From NCBI RefSeq assembly GCF_902143515.1, contig NZ_CABFVD010000001.1, positions 434,001-498,000 of the forward strand: DNA of 64,000 nucleotides. The letters run 5' to 3'. The translations under genes and the position numbers were made by a program. The stretch is from Hathewaya massiliensis. Lineage in GTDB: Bacteria > Bacillota > Clostridia > Clostridiales > Clostridiaceae. Shown here one piece after another: positions 48,210-56,445 of the stretch (its first letter is position 1; every line of letters starts with the position of its first letter). Below the pieces are notes generated by a model. That model did no database searches. It was not told where the DNA came from and worked only from the letters and a program-made list of their open reading frames with translations.

Positions 48210-48655
48210 ATAGTCACACCTAGATATAACCTTAAGTTGTTACTTAAACTAGATGTTGCCTCCCTTCTACTATTTTTTCCATTTGCAATAATTTTATTAT
48301 TTATTCACTTTTCTTCATAATTTAGGATATTCTTACTCATAAAAACATATTGGTGCTTTACTAAAATCTATAATTTAAAAAATTTATATTATTTCTGGGA
48401 TTTATTTTAGAGATAAAATTTATCCGATGACTACCTCCTCTAATACTTCCACCTTCTTTAAAATTAGGGTAAAGAGGAGCTACGTCCCTGAATAAGGATT
48501 TCTAAGCTTCATTCAGATTAAAGACTAGCTATGAAGCAAAAAACTTAATTTATTATGAAATGCTTTTATTCTTTTAATTATATCCTATTGAATCTATTTT
48601 AATTCAACTTTGATAAAAATACAACAAAAAATATGAGCAATTGCTCCTGCTCATA
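48210..48655 (-). other. rho 5' leader / intergenic region
   Basis: 446 bp without a gene. On the minus strand 48427-48516 carries GCTTAGAAATCCTTATTCAG, GGGACGTAG, then a hairpin CTCCTCT...AGAGGAG. A related sequence with a different but still complementary stem lies at 54440-54530, upstream of ypeB. It may be a structured leader or a dispersed repeat. Confidence 0.5.
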
Positions 48656-48657
48656 TT
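48630..48657 (-). terminator. Terminator of the 114-aa gene
   Basis: 10-bp stem AATATGAGCA/TGCTCATATT (48630-48639, 48648-48657) overlapping the stop codon, with a minus-strand UUUUUUGUUG tail. Confidence 0.75.
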
Positions 48658-49000
48658 AAAATATAGCTTTTAACTTATAATTAACAGAGTTATGATGCAA
48701 AACTAAATTTTCAACATCTTCTTTTTTACCTAAAATAATAAGTGGAATACCTAGTGCATTACATCCTAAGACTAGTATATTTTTTTTAATTAAATTTTTT
48801 AATGGCATATTGTATAGATGATATTCCTCACAGATATTACAAAACACTGAAAAAACCATGTCCCCATTTTTCTTCTTGTTTATGTAAACTTCTTTAGATA
48901 TTTGATTTTTCTCTCTTAAGGAAAATAAATTTAGTTCTTGTATATTGTAAGAAAGGTCTCTTCCCTTTGAAGCTAATACCATTTCCATACTTATATCCAT
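48656..49000 (-). CDS. Hypothetical protein, 114 aa
   Basis: Not recognised. Mixed charge; one CxxC-like pair in VFCNICEEYH and a hydrophobic stretch NILVLGCNALGIPLIILGK (about 73-91), too short to be a confident membrane helix. Has a real Shine-Dalgarno (AGGGGTGA), a terminator and no competing frame, so it is likely a gene. Between rho and another unknown gene. Confidence 0.65.
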   Translation of the reverse strand: MDISMEMVLASKGRDLSYNIQELNLFSLREKNQISKEVYINKKKNGDMVFSVFCNICEEYHLYNMPLKNLIKKNILVLGCNALGIPLIILGKKEDVENLVLHHNSVNYKLKAIF

Positions 49001-49166
49001 TTCATCACCCCTAAATTAATACGTTTAACCCTATATATTTATAATTCTATAAAATATATAAAATCCCTTCATACAAAATTTTATAAATAGAAAATAAACT
49101 TAAAACCAATTTTCCTTAAAGTTGGTTTTTATTATTAACTTTAATTATTTATAATTTTAACCAATT

Positions 49167-49457
49167 TCAAATTATATTGTTTCTCTCAAATGCCTTTACT
49201 ACTTCAAAGTATGTATCCCTAAATTCCTTATTTATAAAAAACTTTTCTTCTGCCACCTTACTTTTTGATTTAATATTTTCTATTTTAAAATCATCTCTTA
49301 TTTTTTCCTCATCTAAGCAGTTATATTTTTTTAGCATAAGAAATAATAGATTTCTACACTCTTCTTCCTCTAATATTACTAACAATTCTTCTCTTTCTAC
49401 CCCTCTTATATCACATATCATTTTTATAATCTTTTCATATTTATTTTGAAAAAACAT
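49167..49457 (-). CDS. Hypothetical protein, 96 aa
   Basis: Not recognised. All-alpha, strongly charged (EREELLVILEEEECRNLLFL, KIRDDFKIENIKSKSK). Possibly a small cytoplasmic helical protein. ATG 49457 has GAGGTG 6 nt upstream; a GTG inside that Shine-Dalgarno would add three residues and is disfavoured. Confidence 0.65.
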   Translation of the reverse strand: MFFQNKYEKIIKMICDIRGVEREELLVILEEEECRNLLFLMLKKYNCLDEEKIRDDFKIENIKSKSKVAEEKFFINKEFRDTYFEVVKAFERNNII

Positions 49458-49551
49458 ATAAATCACCTCAGCTACTTTTATTTAGATTATTTACATATAT
49501 TTTATTTTTAAACCTTCATAAAAAGCTTTATTACACATTTTTATTTATATG

Positions 49552-49600
49552 TAGCGAATCAGTGATGAAGTGACTTTCATATCAACATGTTTCTCTAACA
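49552..49600 (+). repeat. Solo 49-bp right-arm repeat
   Basis: Exact duplicate of 49815-49863 (TAGCGAATCAGTGATGAAGT ... TTTCTCTAACA). It is probably the remnant of a tandem or deleted element. Confidence 0.8.
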
Positions 49601-49647
49601 CAATCTTATTTAAAAGTAGTTAACCATTAATTTTTTATTAAAGACTT

Positions 49648-49863
49648 TGTCAGAGATTTTCTTGATATGATGGTTACGTAATCACATATAAGCAAGCTTT
49701 TAGAATTTCATTATTCCTGTAGTAAATATTACGTAAAAAAGTTTTAATGTTTGAGCAAAGCGAGTTTTAAAACTTTAGTAATATTTACGGAAGAAATAAT
49801 AGAAATTCTTAAGCTAGCGAATCAGTGATGAAGTGACTTTCATATCAACATGTTTCTCTAACA
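49648..49863 (+). repeat. Long-hairpin repeat element, copy A
   Basis: About 216 bp that is an almost complete imperfect inverted repeat. Ends TTGTCAGAGA and TCTCTAACA; arms TTGATATGA/TCATATCAA; inner arms TAGTAAATATTACGTAAAAA and TAGTAATATTTACGG around AGTTTTAA/TTAAAACT. The loop is near 49749-49764. It has no ORF. Confidence 0.75.
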
Positions 49864-49875
49864 GTGGCATATAAA

Positions 49876-49914
49876 AAAATAACTTGAAAAGTTTTTAACT
49901 TTTCAAGTTATTTT
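49876..49914 (-). terminator. Terminator of the DUF1934 gene
   Basis: 18-bp stem AAAATAACTTGAAAAGTT/AACTTTTCAAGTTATTTT (49876-49893, 49897-49914), 17 nt after the stop. Confidence 0.85.
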
Positions 49915-49930
49915 TAATATAAGCTTATAA

Positions 49931-50359
49931 TTAATTTAACTCTTCAATTGTTTTTACTTTAACATTTAATTCTGTAGAAACAATTTGTCCTTCTCCTAAA
50001 TTTAAATTGTAATTAGCATACACTTCTCCACCACATTCATTTAAATCTATATTTACTTTTAAAATGTCCATGGAGAAACTTAAAGTTCCTTGTGGAGTAC
50101 TATAAAGTATGTGATCTATATTATTCTTCTTAAAATTCATTTTAGAGTTAATAGCTCCATTTCTAATCAAAGTAAACTCATCCTCTTCTACCTTTAATGT
50201 AGTCATGGTGCCTTCCATTCCTGAAAGTTCTGTTTCCTCGTAAACTATATAATATTTATCATTTTTTTTATAAAACTTCCCTGGAGTTACTACCTCAATA
50301 ATATCCTCTGCACTGCCCTTTTGTTTGCTAATTACAGATATTATAGCTTTTTTATTCAT
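49931..50359 (-). CDS. DUF1934 (YwiB-like) beta-barrel protein
   Basis: 142 aa of the DUF1934/YwiB family, lipocalin-like beta barrel of unknown function. Fits the family by MNKKAIISVISKQKG, DKYYIVYEETELSGMEGTMT (shown in parts) and TPQGTLSFSMD. It is bracketed by direct copies A and B of the long-hairpin repeat. ATG with AAGGTGGGAG. Confidence 0.8.
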   Translation of the reverse strand: MNKKAIISVISKQKGSAEDIIEVVTPGKFYKKNDKYYIVYEETELSGMEGTMTTLKVEEDEFTLIRNGAINSKMNFKKNNIDHILYSTPQGTLSFSMDILKVNIDLNECGGEVYANYNLNLGEGQIVSTELNVKVKTIEELN

Positions 50360-50674
50360 ATACTCCCACCTTAATTTATCTTATATATTAATTTAACCTT
50401 CTTAGGCATTTACTTCTAATGCAGCCTTATTTTTTATTAAAGGTTCTTGTTAAACAATTTTGTTCATATGATGGTTACGTAATCACCTATGAGCAAGTTT
50501 TAGAATTTCATTATTTTTGTAGTAAATATTACGTAAAAAAGTTTTAATCTTTGAGCATATGGAGTTTTAAAACTTTAGTAATATTTACGGAAGAAATAAT
50601 AGAAATTCTTAACGTAGTGAATCAGTGATGAAGTGAGTCTCATATGAACATTTGCTCCTAACACAGCTATTAAT
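50360..50674. other. Intergenic region with hairpin repeat copy B
   Basis: 315 bp filled mostly by element copy B (50447-50663), which ends 12 bp before the stop of the PP-loop gene. No protein frame is credible. Confidence 0.6.
50447..50663 (+). repeat. Long-hairpin repeat element, copy B
   Basis: About 217 bp in the same orientation as copy A. Ends TTGTTAAACA and TCCTAACA; arms TTCATATGA/TCATATGAA. The central segment (50500-50613) is almost identical to copy A. Relative to copy A the third base of the arm changes G to C and the paired base changes C to G. Confidence 0.75.
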
Positions 50675-51655
50675 TTATATCATATATTCTTTTAATTCAT
50701 CTTCTGTTGCACTATTACTATATAAAATGTTGTTTAAGTTGGTACCAAACTCTCCATACTTAACCTTTACATTCTCTTCTTCTCTCCCCTTACTATACCT
50801 AACAGTTACCTTAGCAGCAAGCTTTAGATCTTCCTCTGTATAATCACCAATTATAGCAACAGAGGAACCCTTGAAATCATTGCATAGCATGTACAAATCT
50901 TCCTTTGTTAAAAAAGACTTTAGAAGTGGAGTTTCTTCTTGTAATCTTGTAGATATTATTTTAGCATTATTACTTATTCTAAAATGTCTTCCTATCTTTA
51001 AAAGTTCTATATCTTTAAATGTAGGATTTTCATTATGCTTAAGTAAGTCTTTTAATCTCTTTGAAAAGTTAGGTTCTGTTAACTTACATCCTCCTGCTGG
51101 TGATGGATAATCAACTATACCCCATTTTTCAGCAAGCTCCATTTGAACCTTTCTATTTCTACCAGATATATTTAATAATTTTTCTCTATCTACTAGGCCC
51201 TTTTCTTCCATCTCTGTAGGTTCTAGATTTAATGCACATAGGGGTCTTAATATCTTTTGTCCTATCCCAGATTCTTTTTTTACTAAATTTAAAGCAGATC
51301 TATTTTGAGACATAGGTCTTTGATTTACAACTTCTCCAGTTATTATAAAATCAGCGTTAAATTTATTTAATAATTCTCCAGAACATCTCATCATCATGGC
51401 ATGGCAATCTATACATGGATTCATATTTTTACCATACCCGTGTTTAGGGTTTTTTACCATATTAAAATGTTCTTCCGAAAAATCTATAACTTCTAATGGA
51501 ATTTCTATTTGCTTAACCATTCTTCTTGCATGCTCTTCATTAAAAAATAAGGATTTAAAGCATATTCCTATAACCTCTATACCTTGTTCTTTAATAAGTT
51601 TAGCTGCAAGTATACTGTCTAACCCACCGGAAACCATAGCTATTGCTCTTGTCAT
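50675..51655 (-). CDS. PP-loop ATPase, thiouridylase-like (MnmA/ThiI-related)
   Basis: 326 aa. N-terminal PP-loop AMVSGGLDSILAAKL (about 6-20), Cys pair PCIDCHAMM (about 80-86), GEVVNQRPMSQNRSA, SPAGGCKLTEP. Resembles MnmA/TrmU and related tRNA thiolation or ATP-pyrophosphatase enzymes, but the C-terminus is not the MnmA one, and no THUMP domain (ThiI) is present. Substrate unknown; a sulfur carrier or tRNA is likely. Good Shine-Dalgarno GAGAGGGGC. Confidence 0.8.
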   Translation of the reverse strand: MTRAIAMVSGGLDSILAAKLIKEQGIEVIGICFKSLFFNEEHARRMVKQIEIPLEVIDFSEEHFNMVKNPKHGYGKNMNPCIDCHAMMMRCSGELLNKFNADFIITGEVVNQRPMSQNRSALNLVKKESGIGQKILRPLCALNLEPTEMEEKGLVDREKLLNISGRNRKVQMELAEKWGIVDYPSPAGGCKLTEPNFSKRLKDLLKHNENPTFKDIELLKIGRHFRISNNAKIISTRLQEETPLLKSFLTKEDLYMLCNDFKGSSVAIIGDYTEEDLKLAAKVTVRYSKGREEENVKVKYGEFGTNLNNILYSNSATEDELKEYMI

Positions 51656-51679
51656 GTTGTAATTTGCCCCTCTCTTTAG

Positions 51680-52711
51680 TTAACCATCTTTTCTTTCAAT
51701 AGCAAGTTCAATTAAGTTATCTATTAAATCTTTATAAGAAATGCCTGTAGCTTCCCACATTTTTGGGTACATACTTATACTAGTGAATCCTGGTATAGTA
51801 TTTACCTCATTTAAATACACTTCATCATTATCCTTAGTTACTAAGAAGTCTACCCTAGCCATGCCTGCACAATCTAATGCTTTATATACCTCTACTGCTG
51901 TTTCCCTTATATTTTCTAGTTTAGCATTGTCTAAAGCAGGAGGAATTAAAAGCTTAGAATCTTCGTTTTGATATTTAGCTTCATAATCGTAAAACTCTTT
52001 TGCTGGAATTATTTCTCCAGGTATTGAAGCTTTAGGATCATCATTTCCTAAAACTGAAACTTCAATTTCTCTTGCATTTAAAGCTTCTTCCACTAATATT
52101 TTTCTATCAAATTTAAGTGCTTCTTCTATACCATTAACTAATTCTTCTCTATTATGAGCCTTAGTAATACCAACAGAAGATCCACTATTAGATGGTTTTA
52201 TAAATAAATTGTATCCTAACTTATTTTCAATTTTATTTATTAGTTCTTCCTTATTATTTTTGTAATCAAAAGCTGTAACAACTACATAATCTGCTTGCTT
52301 TATTCCAAATCTCTCTAGAACATACTTTGTATACACCTTATCCATACAAACTGCAGAAGACATAACTCCAGGTCCCACACAAGGAAGATTTAGAAGCTTA
52401 CACATTCCTTGAATTGTACCATCTTCACCATATAATCCATGAAGCACTGGAAATACTACATCAACTTCTTTGTTAAATAAAATTTTTTCTCCCTCAGGTT
52501 TCTTGTAGAATTGATCCTCTTCCCATTTACCACTTTTTATATTTTCTATATCTCCTGTGTATTCAAACCATTTTCCAGACTTTGTTATACCTATAGGATA
52601 CACATCATATTTTTGTTCATCTATGTTTTTTAAAACTGATGATGCAGAAACTCTAGATACTTCATGCTCAGTAGACTGACCCCCAAATAATATAGCAACT
52701 TTTTTTTTCAT
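51680..52711 (-). CDS. ddl: D-alanine--D-alanine ligase
   Basis: 343 aa ATP-grasp ligase of peptidoglycan synthesis. MKKKVAILFGGQSTEHEVS (N-terminus), FIKPSNSGSSVGITKA, AKEFYDYEAKYQ with the Tyr typical of D-Ala-D-Ala rather than D-Ala-D-Lac ligases, and DFLVTKDNDEVYLNEVNTIP metal-binding region (shown in part). Standard length. Confidence 0.97.
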   Translation of the reverse strand: MKKKVAILFGGQSTEHEVSRVSASSVLKNIDEQKYDVYPIGITKSGKWFEYTGDIENIKSGKWEEDQFYKKPEGEKILFNKEVDVVFPVLHGLYGEDGTIQGMCKLLNLPCVGPGVMSSAVCMDKVYTKYVLERFGIKQADYVVVTAFDYKNNKEELINKIENKLGYNLFIKPSNSGSSVGITKAHNREELVNGIEEALKFDRKILVEEALNAREIEVSVLGNDDPKASIPGEIIPAKEFYDYEAKYQNEDSKLLIPPALDNAKLENIRETAVEVYKALDCAGMARVDFLVTKDNDEVYLNEVNTIPGFTSISMYPKMWEATGISYKDLIDNLIELAIERKDG

Positions 52712-52788
52712 TTTATCTCTCCTCTATCTTAATTACTGAAATCATCTTAATTACTACAATATAAAAAAATAAATTCAACCATGTTAAA

Positions 52789-52818
52789 GTTCAGATAGAG
52801 CAATAACTCCATCTGAAC
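52789..52818 (-). terminator. ypeB terminator
   Basis: 12-bp stem with one mismatch, GTTCAGATAGAG/CTCCATCTGAAC (52789-52800, 52807-52818), and a minus-strand UUUAA tail. About 80 nt after the ypeB stop. Confidence 0.65.
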
Positions 52819-52897
52819 TAAGTTTCACATTATATTATATAATTAGATAGGGATTTTTAAAAGTATATATAATAAATTGTTAAAATAAATTTAAAAA

Positions 52898-54274
52898 CTA
52901 AATAGTAAGTTCTCCATTTGGAGTGTTAATGATTTCAACTATTCTCTCCTCATATCCGGTTTCAGCATTAATATATACTAAATATTTTTTCCCTTTATAA
53001 GTTCCTAAGTATTCATAACATAAGACTTCTTCATTGCTTTCTGTTGGAATAATAGCTAAGTTTATACTGCTTATTTCTAGTCTTTTACTTATTCTTTCTT
53101 TCCCCTTCTCAGAGGTTATTTTAGGACTAGGTATTTTTCTATTTTCTATATGTGAAACTAAATATTTATCACTTTCAATTCCTATTACTTCTCCATCAAT
53201 TAAAGATATTTTAACCTTTATTTGATCTGGATATATAGTTGTATTACCTTGTTTATATACATAGTTTACTAATATAGAGTCTTCGTACTTTAGTCTGTAA
53301 CTTGCTTTCATATTCCTATAACCCATATCCTGTAACTTTTTCAAGGCTATAGTTTCTGCTTCTTCTGGCTTTATAGTTGGTTTTGCCTTAGCCTTGTTAT
53401 ATAGTAAGTACATAACATGCCCACCATTTTTGCTTACTTCTGCAACTATACTCTCACCCTGTTTTTCATTTTTTAAATTAATATTAAATCTATAAGAAGG
53501 TATAATAACTTTTGTTTTCTTATCTGTATGGCGCTTTACTTCACTTATTTTAACTATGTTTTCTTTTCCATATAATTTTTCTATACTTTCCTTTGCTTTT
53601 TCCACAGAAACTTCTTTTTCATTTCTAACTCTTGGTTTGATATTAAGGGTATTGTCTGAAAAAGGCCCATCATATATTAAAACAGGGTATTGACTTATTT
53701 GTTTTTGTATACCTTCAAACTTATTTCCTACACTATTATTTTCCTTAGCAAATACTGTAGAAGTTTTCTTTCTTAATTCTGACCATTTTACTTTTCCCCT
53801 ATTAACATCACTTAATATAGAGTTTAGCTCTGTTTCTAAGGAGTATGCCTGCATTTCTAAATCATCAATTAAATTAACTTGTTTATCAGTTAATTGAACA
53901 TCTTTTGAAGAGTTTTTAGCTAAGGTATAACAAAAATCTCCAACTTGAGCTAAAAACTTACTAGTATTACCTAAAGTGTTTTGAGAAATTGGTAGGGAGT
54001 GAAGATTTTCATTTGCCATAGATGCATGCCTAAAAATCTCTTCAAAAACAGTTATTCTTTGTTCTTTTGAACCTACAACTGCCGCTTTACCTAGGTTACT
54101 TCTAATGTTCTCAACAGAACTTACCATATTGTAAAGGTTTTTGCTATACTGACTTTGCAAATAATTTCTATAGTCTATTCTCTCTAAGGTCATAAGCATT
54201 GCAAAGGTAGTGGAAAAAACAATAATCATTGTAGCTATAAGTGTGTATGTGATTCTTTTTTTGCTCTCTTTCAT
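52898..54274 (-). CDS. ypeB: Germination protein YpeB
   Basis: 458 aa: N-terminal membrane helix (about 10-30), a helical domain and C-terminal PepSY-like repeats (SVEKAKESIEKLYGKENIV, KPEEAETIALKKLQDMGYRN). In spores YpeB stabilises the cortex-lytic enzyme SleB. sleB is normally adjacent, but neither neighbour here is sleB (upstream is spoIIR, downstream ddl). Confidence 0.92.
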   Translation of the reverse strand: MKESKKRITYTLIATMIIVFSTTFAMLMTLERIDYRNYLQSQYSKNLYNMVSSVENIRSNLGKAAVVGSKEQRITVFEEIFRHASMANENLHSLPISQNTLGNTSKFLAQVGDFCYTLAKNSSKDVQLTDKQVNLIDDLEMQAYSLETELNSILSDVNRGKVKWSELRKKTSTVFAKENNSVGNKFEGIQKQISQYPVLIYDGPFSDNTLNIKPRVRNEKEVSVEKAKESIEKLYGKENIVKISEVKRHTDKKTKVIIPSYRFNINLKNEKQGESIVAEVSKNGGHVMYLLYNKAKAKPTIKPEEAETIALKKLQDMGYRNMKASYRLKYEDSILVNYVYKQGNTTIYPDQIKVKISLIDGEVIGIESDKYLVSHIENRKIPSPKITSEKGKERISKRLEISSINLAIIPTESNEEVLCYEYLGTYKGKKYLVYINAETGYEERIVEIINTPNGELTI

Positions 54275-54570
54275 AAAATATCCTCCTATCCTTATCTTAA
54301 AAATATATTATTAGTTTTTACTAAATCCCCTATAGTATGTATAAATAATAAAAAACCTCTTAATATTTATGTAAAAAAAATAGAAGAGTACTCTTTATAA
54401 AAGTGCCCCTCTCCTATATATTGTAATTTTAAATTTTCTCTTATCTTATTACTATGTGCCCTAATACTCTAATCTTCTTCAAATTGGTAATATTATAGCA
54501 GTTACGTCCATGGATAATAATTTCTAAGCTTTAAATGTATCAAAACTCTCTCAGACCTTAAGAACTATAT
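54275..54570 (-). repeat. Intergenic repeat region between spoIIR and ypeB
   Basis: 296 bp. 54440-54530 resembles the rho-leader element on the minus strand (GCTTAGAAATTATTATCCA, GGACGTAAC, then ATAATA...TATTAG stem, then TTTGAAGAAGATTAGAG). No gene recognised. Confidence 0.5.
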
Positions 54571-55200
54571 TTATTTCTTACCTAAAAGTTCAAATATTTT
54601 AAACTTAACTTTAATTTTATGCTTATTTGAATTATTTATACAATCGTACTCTTCATTATCCAAAACCATTTTCATTTCTTTTTCCGTTGCCTCTTCATCC
54701 ACCTTTGATTTACTTTCGTCTATAAAGCATAATGGTGGAAACATAACACACCACCAATTGTGTCCATATCCTGTTCCTATTATTATTCTATATGCTTCAT
54801 AATTTCCTTGTGGAAGAGTTATATTACCATATGTCTTTTGAGGAAAATTTTCTCTTGATAGTGTAGATTGTACTTTATAATTGTAACCATTTTTCTCTAC
54901 TACTGATTTTGCTATATCTATGATTTCTTTATTATGTTTTTTTAATATTTTTCTAGACTCTTTAATATCCTTTGAATTTTTTAATTTTGGAGATATATAT
55001 TTTAATATTTCATCTCTAACTTTTAATTTAAGTTCTTGATCTTCTTTAGAGTCACTATTAGCTATAACATGAAATCTAATTATCTTAGATGATATATTTT
55101 CTACTATTTCTTCTTCACTTTTATTATATCCCTTTGCATTATTTCCCACTAAACAAAACAATAATATAGATATTATTATAAATACTATAGTTCTTTTCAT
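54571..55200 (-). CDS. spoIIR: Stage II sporulation protein R
   Basis: 209 aa, secreted by the forespore to activate SpoIIGA and thereby sigma-E in the mother cell. N-terminal signal anchor (about 3-20), RFHVIANSDSKEDQELKLKVRD, GNYEAYRIIIGTGYGHNWWC and VMFPPLCFID are family hallmarks. Good Shine-Dalgarno AGGGGGAA. Confidence 0.95.
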   Translation of the reverse strand: MKRTIVFIIISILLFCLVGNNAKGYNKSEEEIVENISSKIIRFHVIANSDSKEDQELKLKVRDEILKYISPKLKNSKDIKESRKILKKHNKEIIDIAKSVVEKNGYNYKVQSTLSRENFPQKTYGNITLPQGNYEAYRIIIGTGYGHNWWCVMFPPLCFIDESKSKVDEEATEKEMKMVLDNEEYDCINNSNKHKIKVKFKIFELLGKK

Positions 55201-55260
55201 ATTGGTATTCCCCCTAGTAAATTATTGTATCTAAATTATATCCATATTTTCCTATTTTAA

Positions 55261-56445
55261 TCACTGAGTTATACCAATTCTTCTAATTTTAGTTTTTATA
55301 TTCACATTAAATTCTGCATTCTTATATATTTCTTCCCAATTCCCCTGAACTTTTTTCCACTTATATGGGTGATATTTTTCAAGATATTCCTTAATTGCAA
55401 AGGGTTCTATATTATATTTCTCCTGAATCACTTTAAGAATTTTATTACACTCCATACTTAAAGTTTTATCAAAGTTTTTTTCATATTCAGCTAGAACCTT
55501 TGAAGAAAGAAGTTTCTTATCTACTGTAAAGGACTTTGCTGAACCTTCTAAGTTTATATCTATATCCATTTTAAGTTTTTTCTCATTTATTTCTGTAACT
55601 CTTAATTTTCTTTCTATACCTTCAATAGAATAATTAATAGGATGACCTTCTTTATAAATAACTTTAGTTCCACCCTTTGCTTTTCCTCTTAAGATTTCAA
55701 CATCTGATGTTTCTATAGAATTTAAAACTCCTATTAACTCATAATTTTTAATTAATGCTATACCATACACTGAAACTTCATTTTCTTTTTTATTCATTTT
55801 TATATATGGAATAATAGCATTTCCGTTTTCTTCTAGAAGTTTTAGAAGTTCATTTAAGGTCATGGGTATTATAGTTGAATTTTTATCACTATTCTCCATA
55901 AGTCCATTTATATAGCTTTGGAAGTTTTGTTCCATAGAAGGTTTAAACTTCTCATAGTCTTCAGCATTTCCTTCTGCTACAACTACATTCATACTCCTAT
56001 TTATCGTAGGATTTCTTCTAAAATAATCTACAATTTCCTTAACAACCTCTGGATAAGAAAACATAGCATCACTTAAAACAAGCATTTTACTATGTCCTAA
56101 ATGTATACTTCTACTACTTTTACTTGTAGCTTCCGATATGGAACCTTCCATGGAGTATGACTGAGTTTTTATAGTTTTTTCTGCTGATGTACCTGAAACA
56201 TTAGGCCCTAAAGAGCTTATATCCGGAAAACTATATGTAACATTGATTTTTTTTATTTGTCTCTCTTGGAAGATTTCATCCTCTTTTATTCCCTTTAACT
56301 CTTGTGATTTTCCTATTTCTTCTCCTGGATCAATAGATATGGTAGAAATAAATGCTCTTCTATCTATTTCAGTTTTATCCCAACAACCTGTTAATATAAA
56401 AGAAATTGCCAAAAGAAAACAAGTAAATCTAAATTTCCTCTTCAA
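55261..56445 (-). CDS. gerC: Ger(x)C family spore germination lipoprotein
   Basis: 394 aa, C subunit of a nutrient germinant receptor. Signal peptide and lipobox LTGC with Cys21 (MKRKFRFTCFLLAIS at the start). Spore_GerAC domain, including KSSRSIHLGHSKMLVLS and YFRRNPTINRSMNVVVAEG. TTG start at 56445 with GGGGAG 6 nt upstream; overlaps gerB by 17 bp. Confidence 0.94.
   Translation of the reverse strand: MKRKFRFTCFLLAISFILTGCWDKTEIDRRAFISTISIDPGEEIGKSQELKGIKEDEIFQERQIKKINVTYSFPDISSLGPNVSGTSAEKTIKTQSYSMEGSISEATSKSSRSIHLGHSKMLVLSDAMFSYPEVVKEIVDYFRRNPTINRSMNVVVAEGNAEDYEKFKPSMEQNFQSYINGLMENSDKNSTIIPMTLNELLKLLEENGNAIIPYIKMNKKENEVSVYGIALIKNYELIGVLNSIETSDVEILRGKAKGGTKVIYKEGHPINYSIEGIERKLRVTEINEKKLKMDIDINLEGSAKSFTVDKKLLSSKVLAEYEKNFDKTLSMECNKILKVIQEKYNIEPFAIKEYLEKYHPYKWKKVQGNWEEIYKNAEFNVNIKTKIRRIGITQ

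Larger units (their letters stand above)
49458..49930. other. Intergenic region with hairpin repeat copy A
   Basis: 473 bp containing a solo 49-bp repeat (49552-49600), full long-hairpin element A (49648-49863) and the terminator of the DUF1934 gene. No protein frame is credible. Confidence 0.6.

Noticed and set aside
48427-48516. Possible T-box or known metabolite riboswitch in the rho leader
   Set aside because: No T-box antiterminator motif (TGGNACC) or recognised aptamer consensus; kept only as an unnamed repeat.
49552-50663. CRISPR array
   Set aside because: The repeats are long, palindromic and far apart, without regular spacers, and no cas genes are present.
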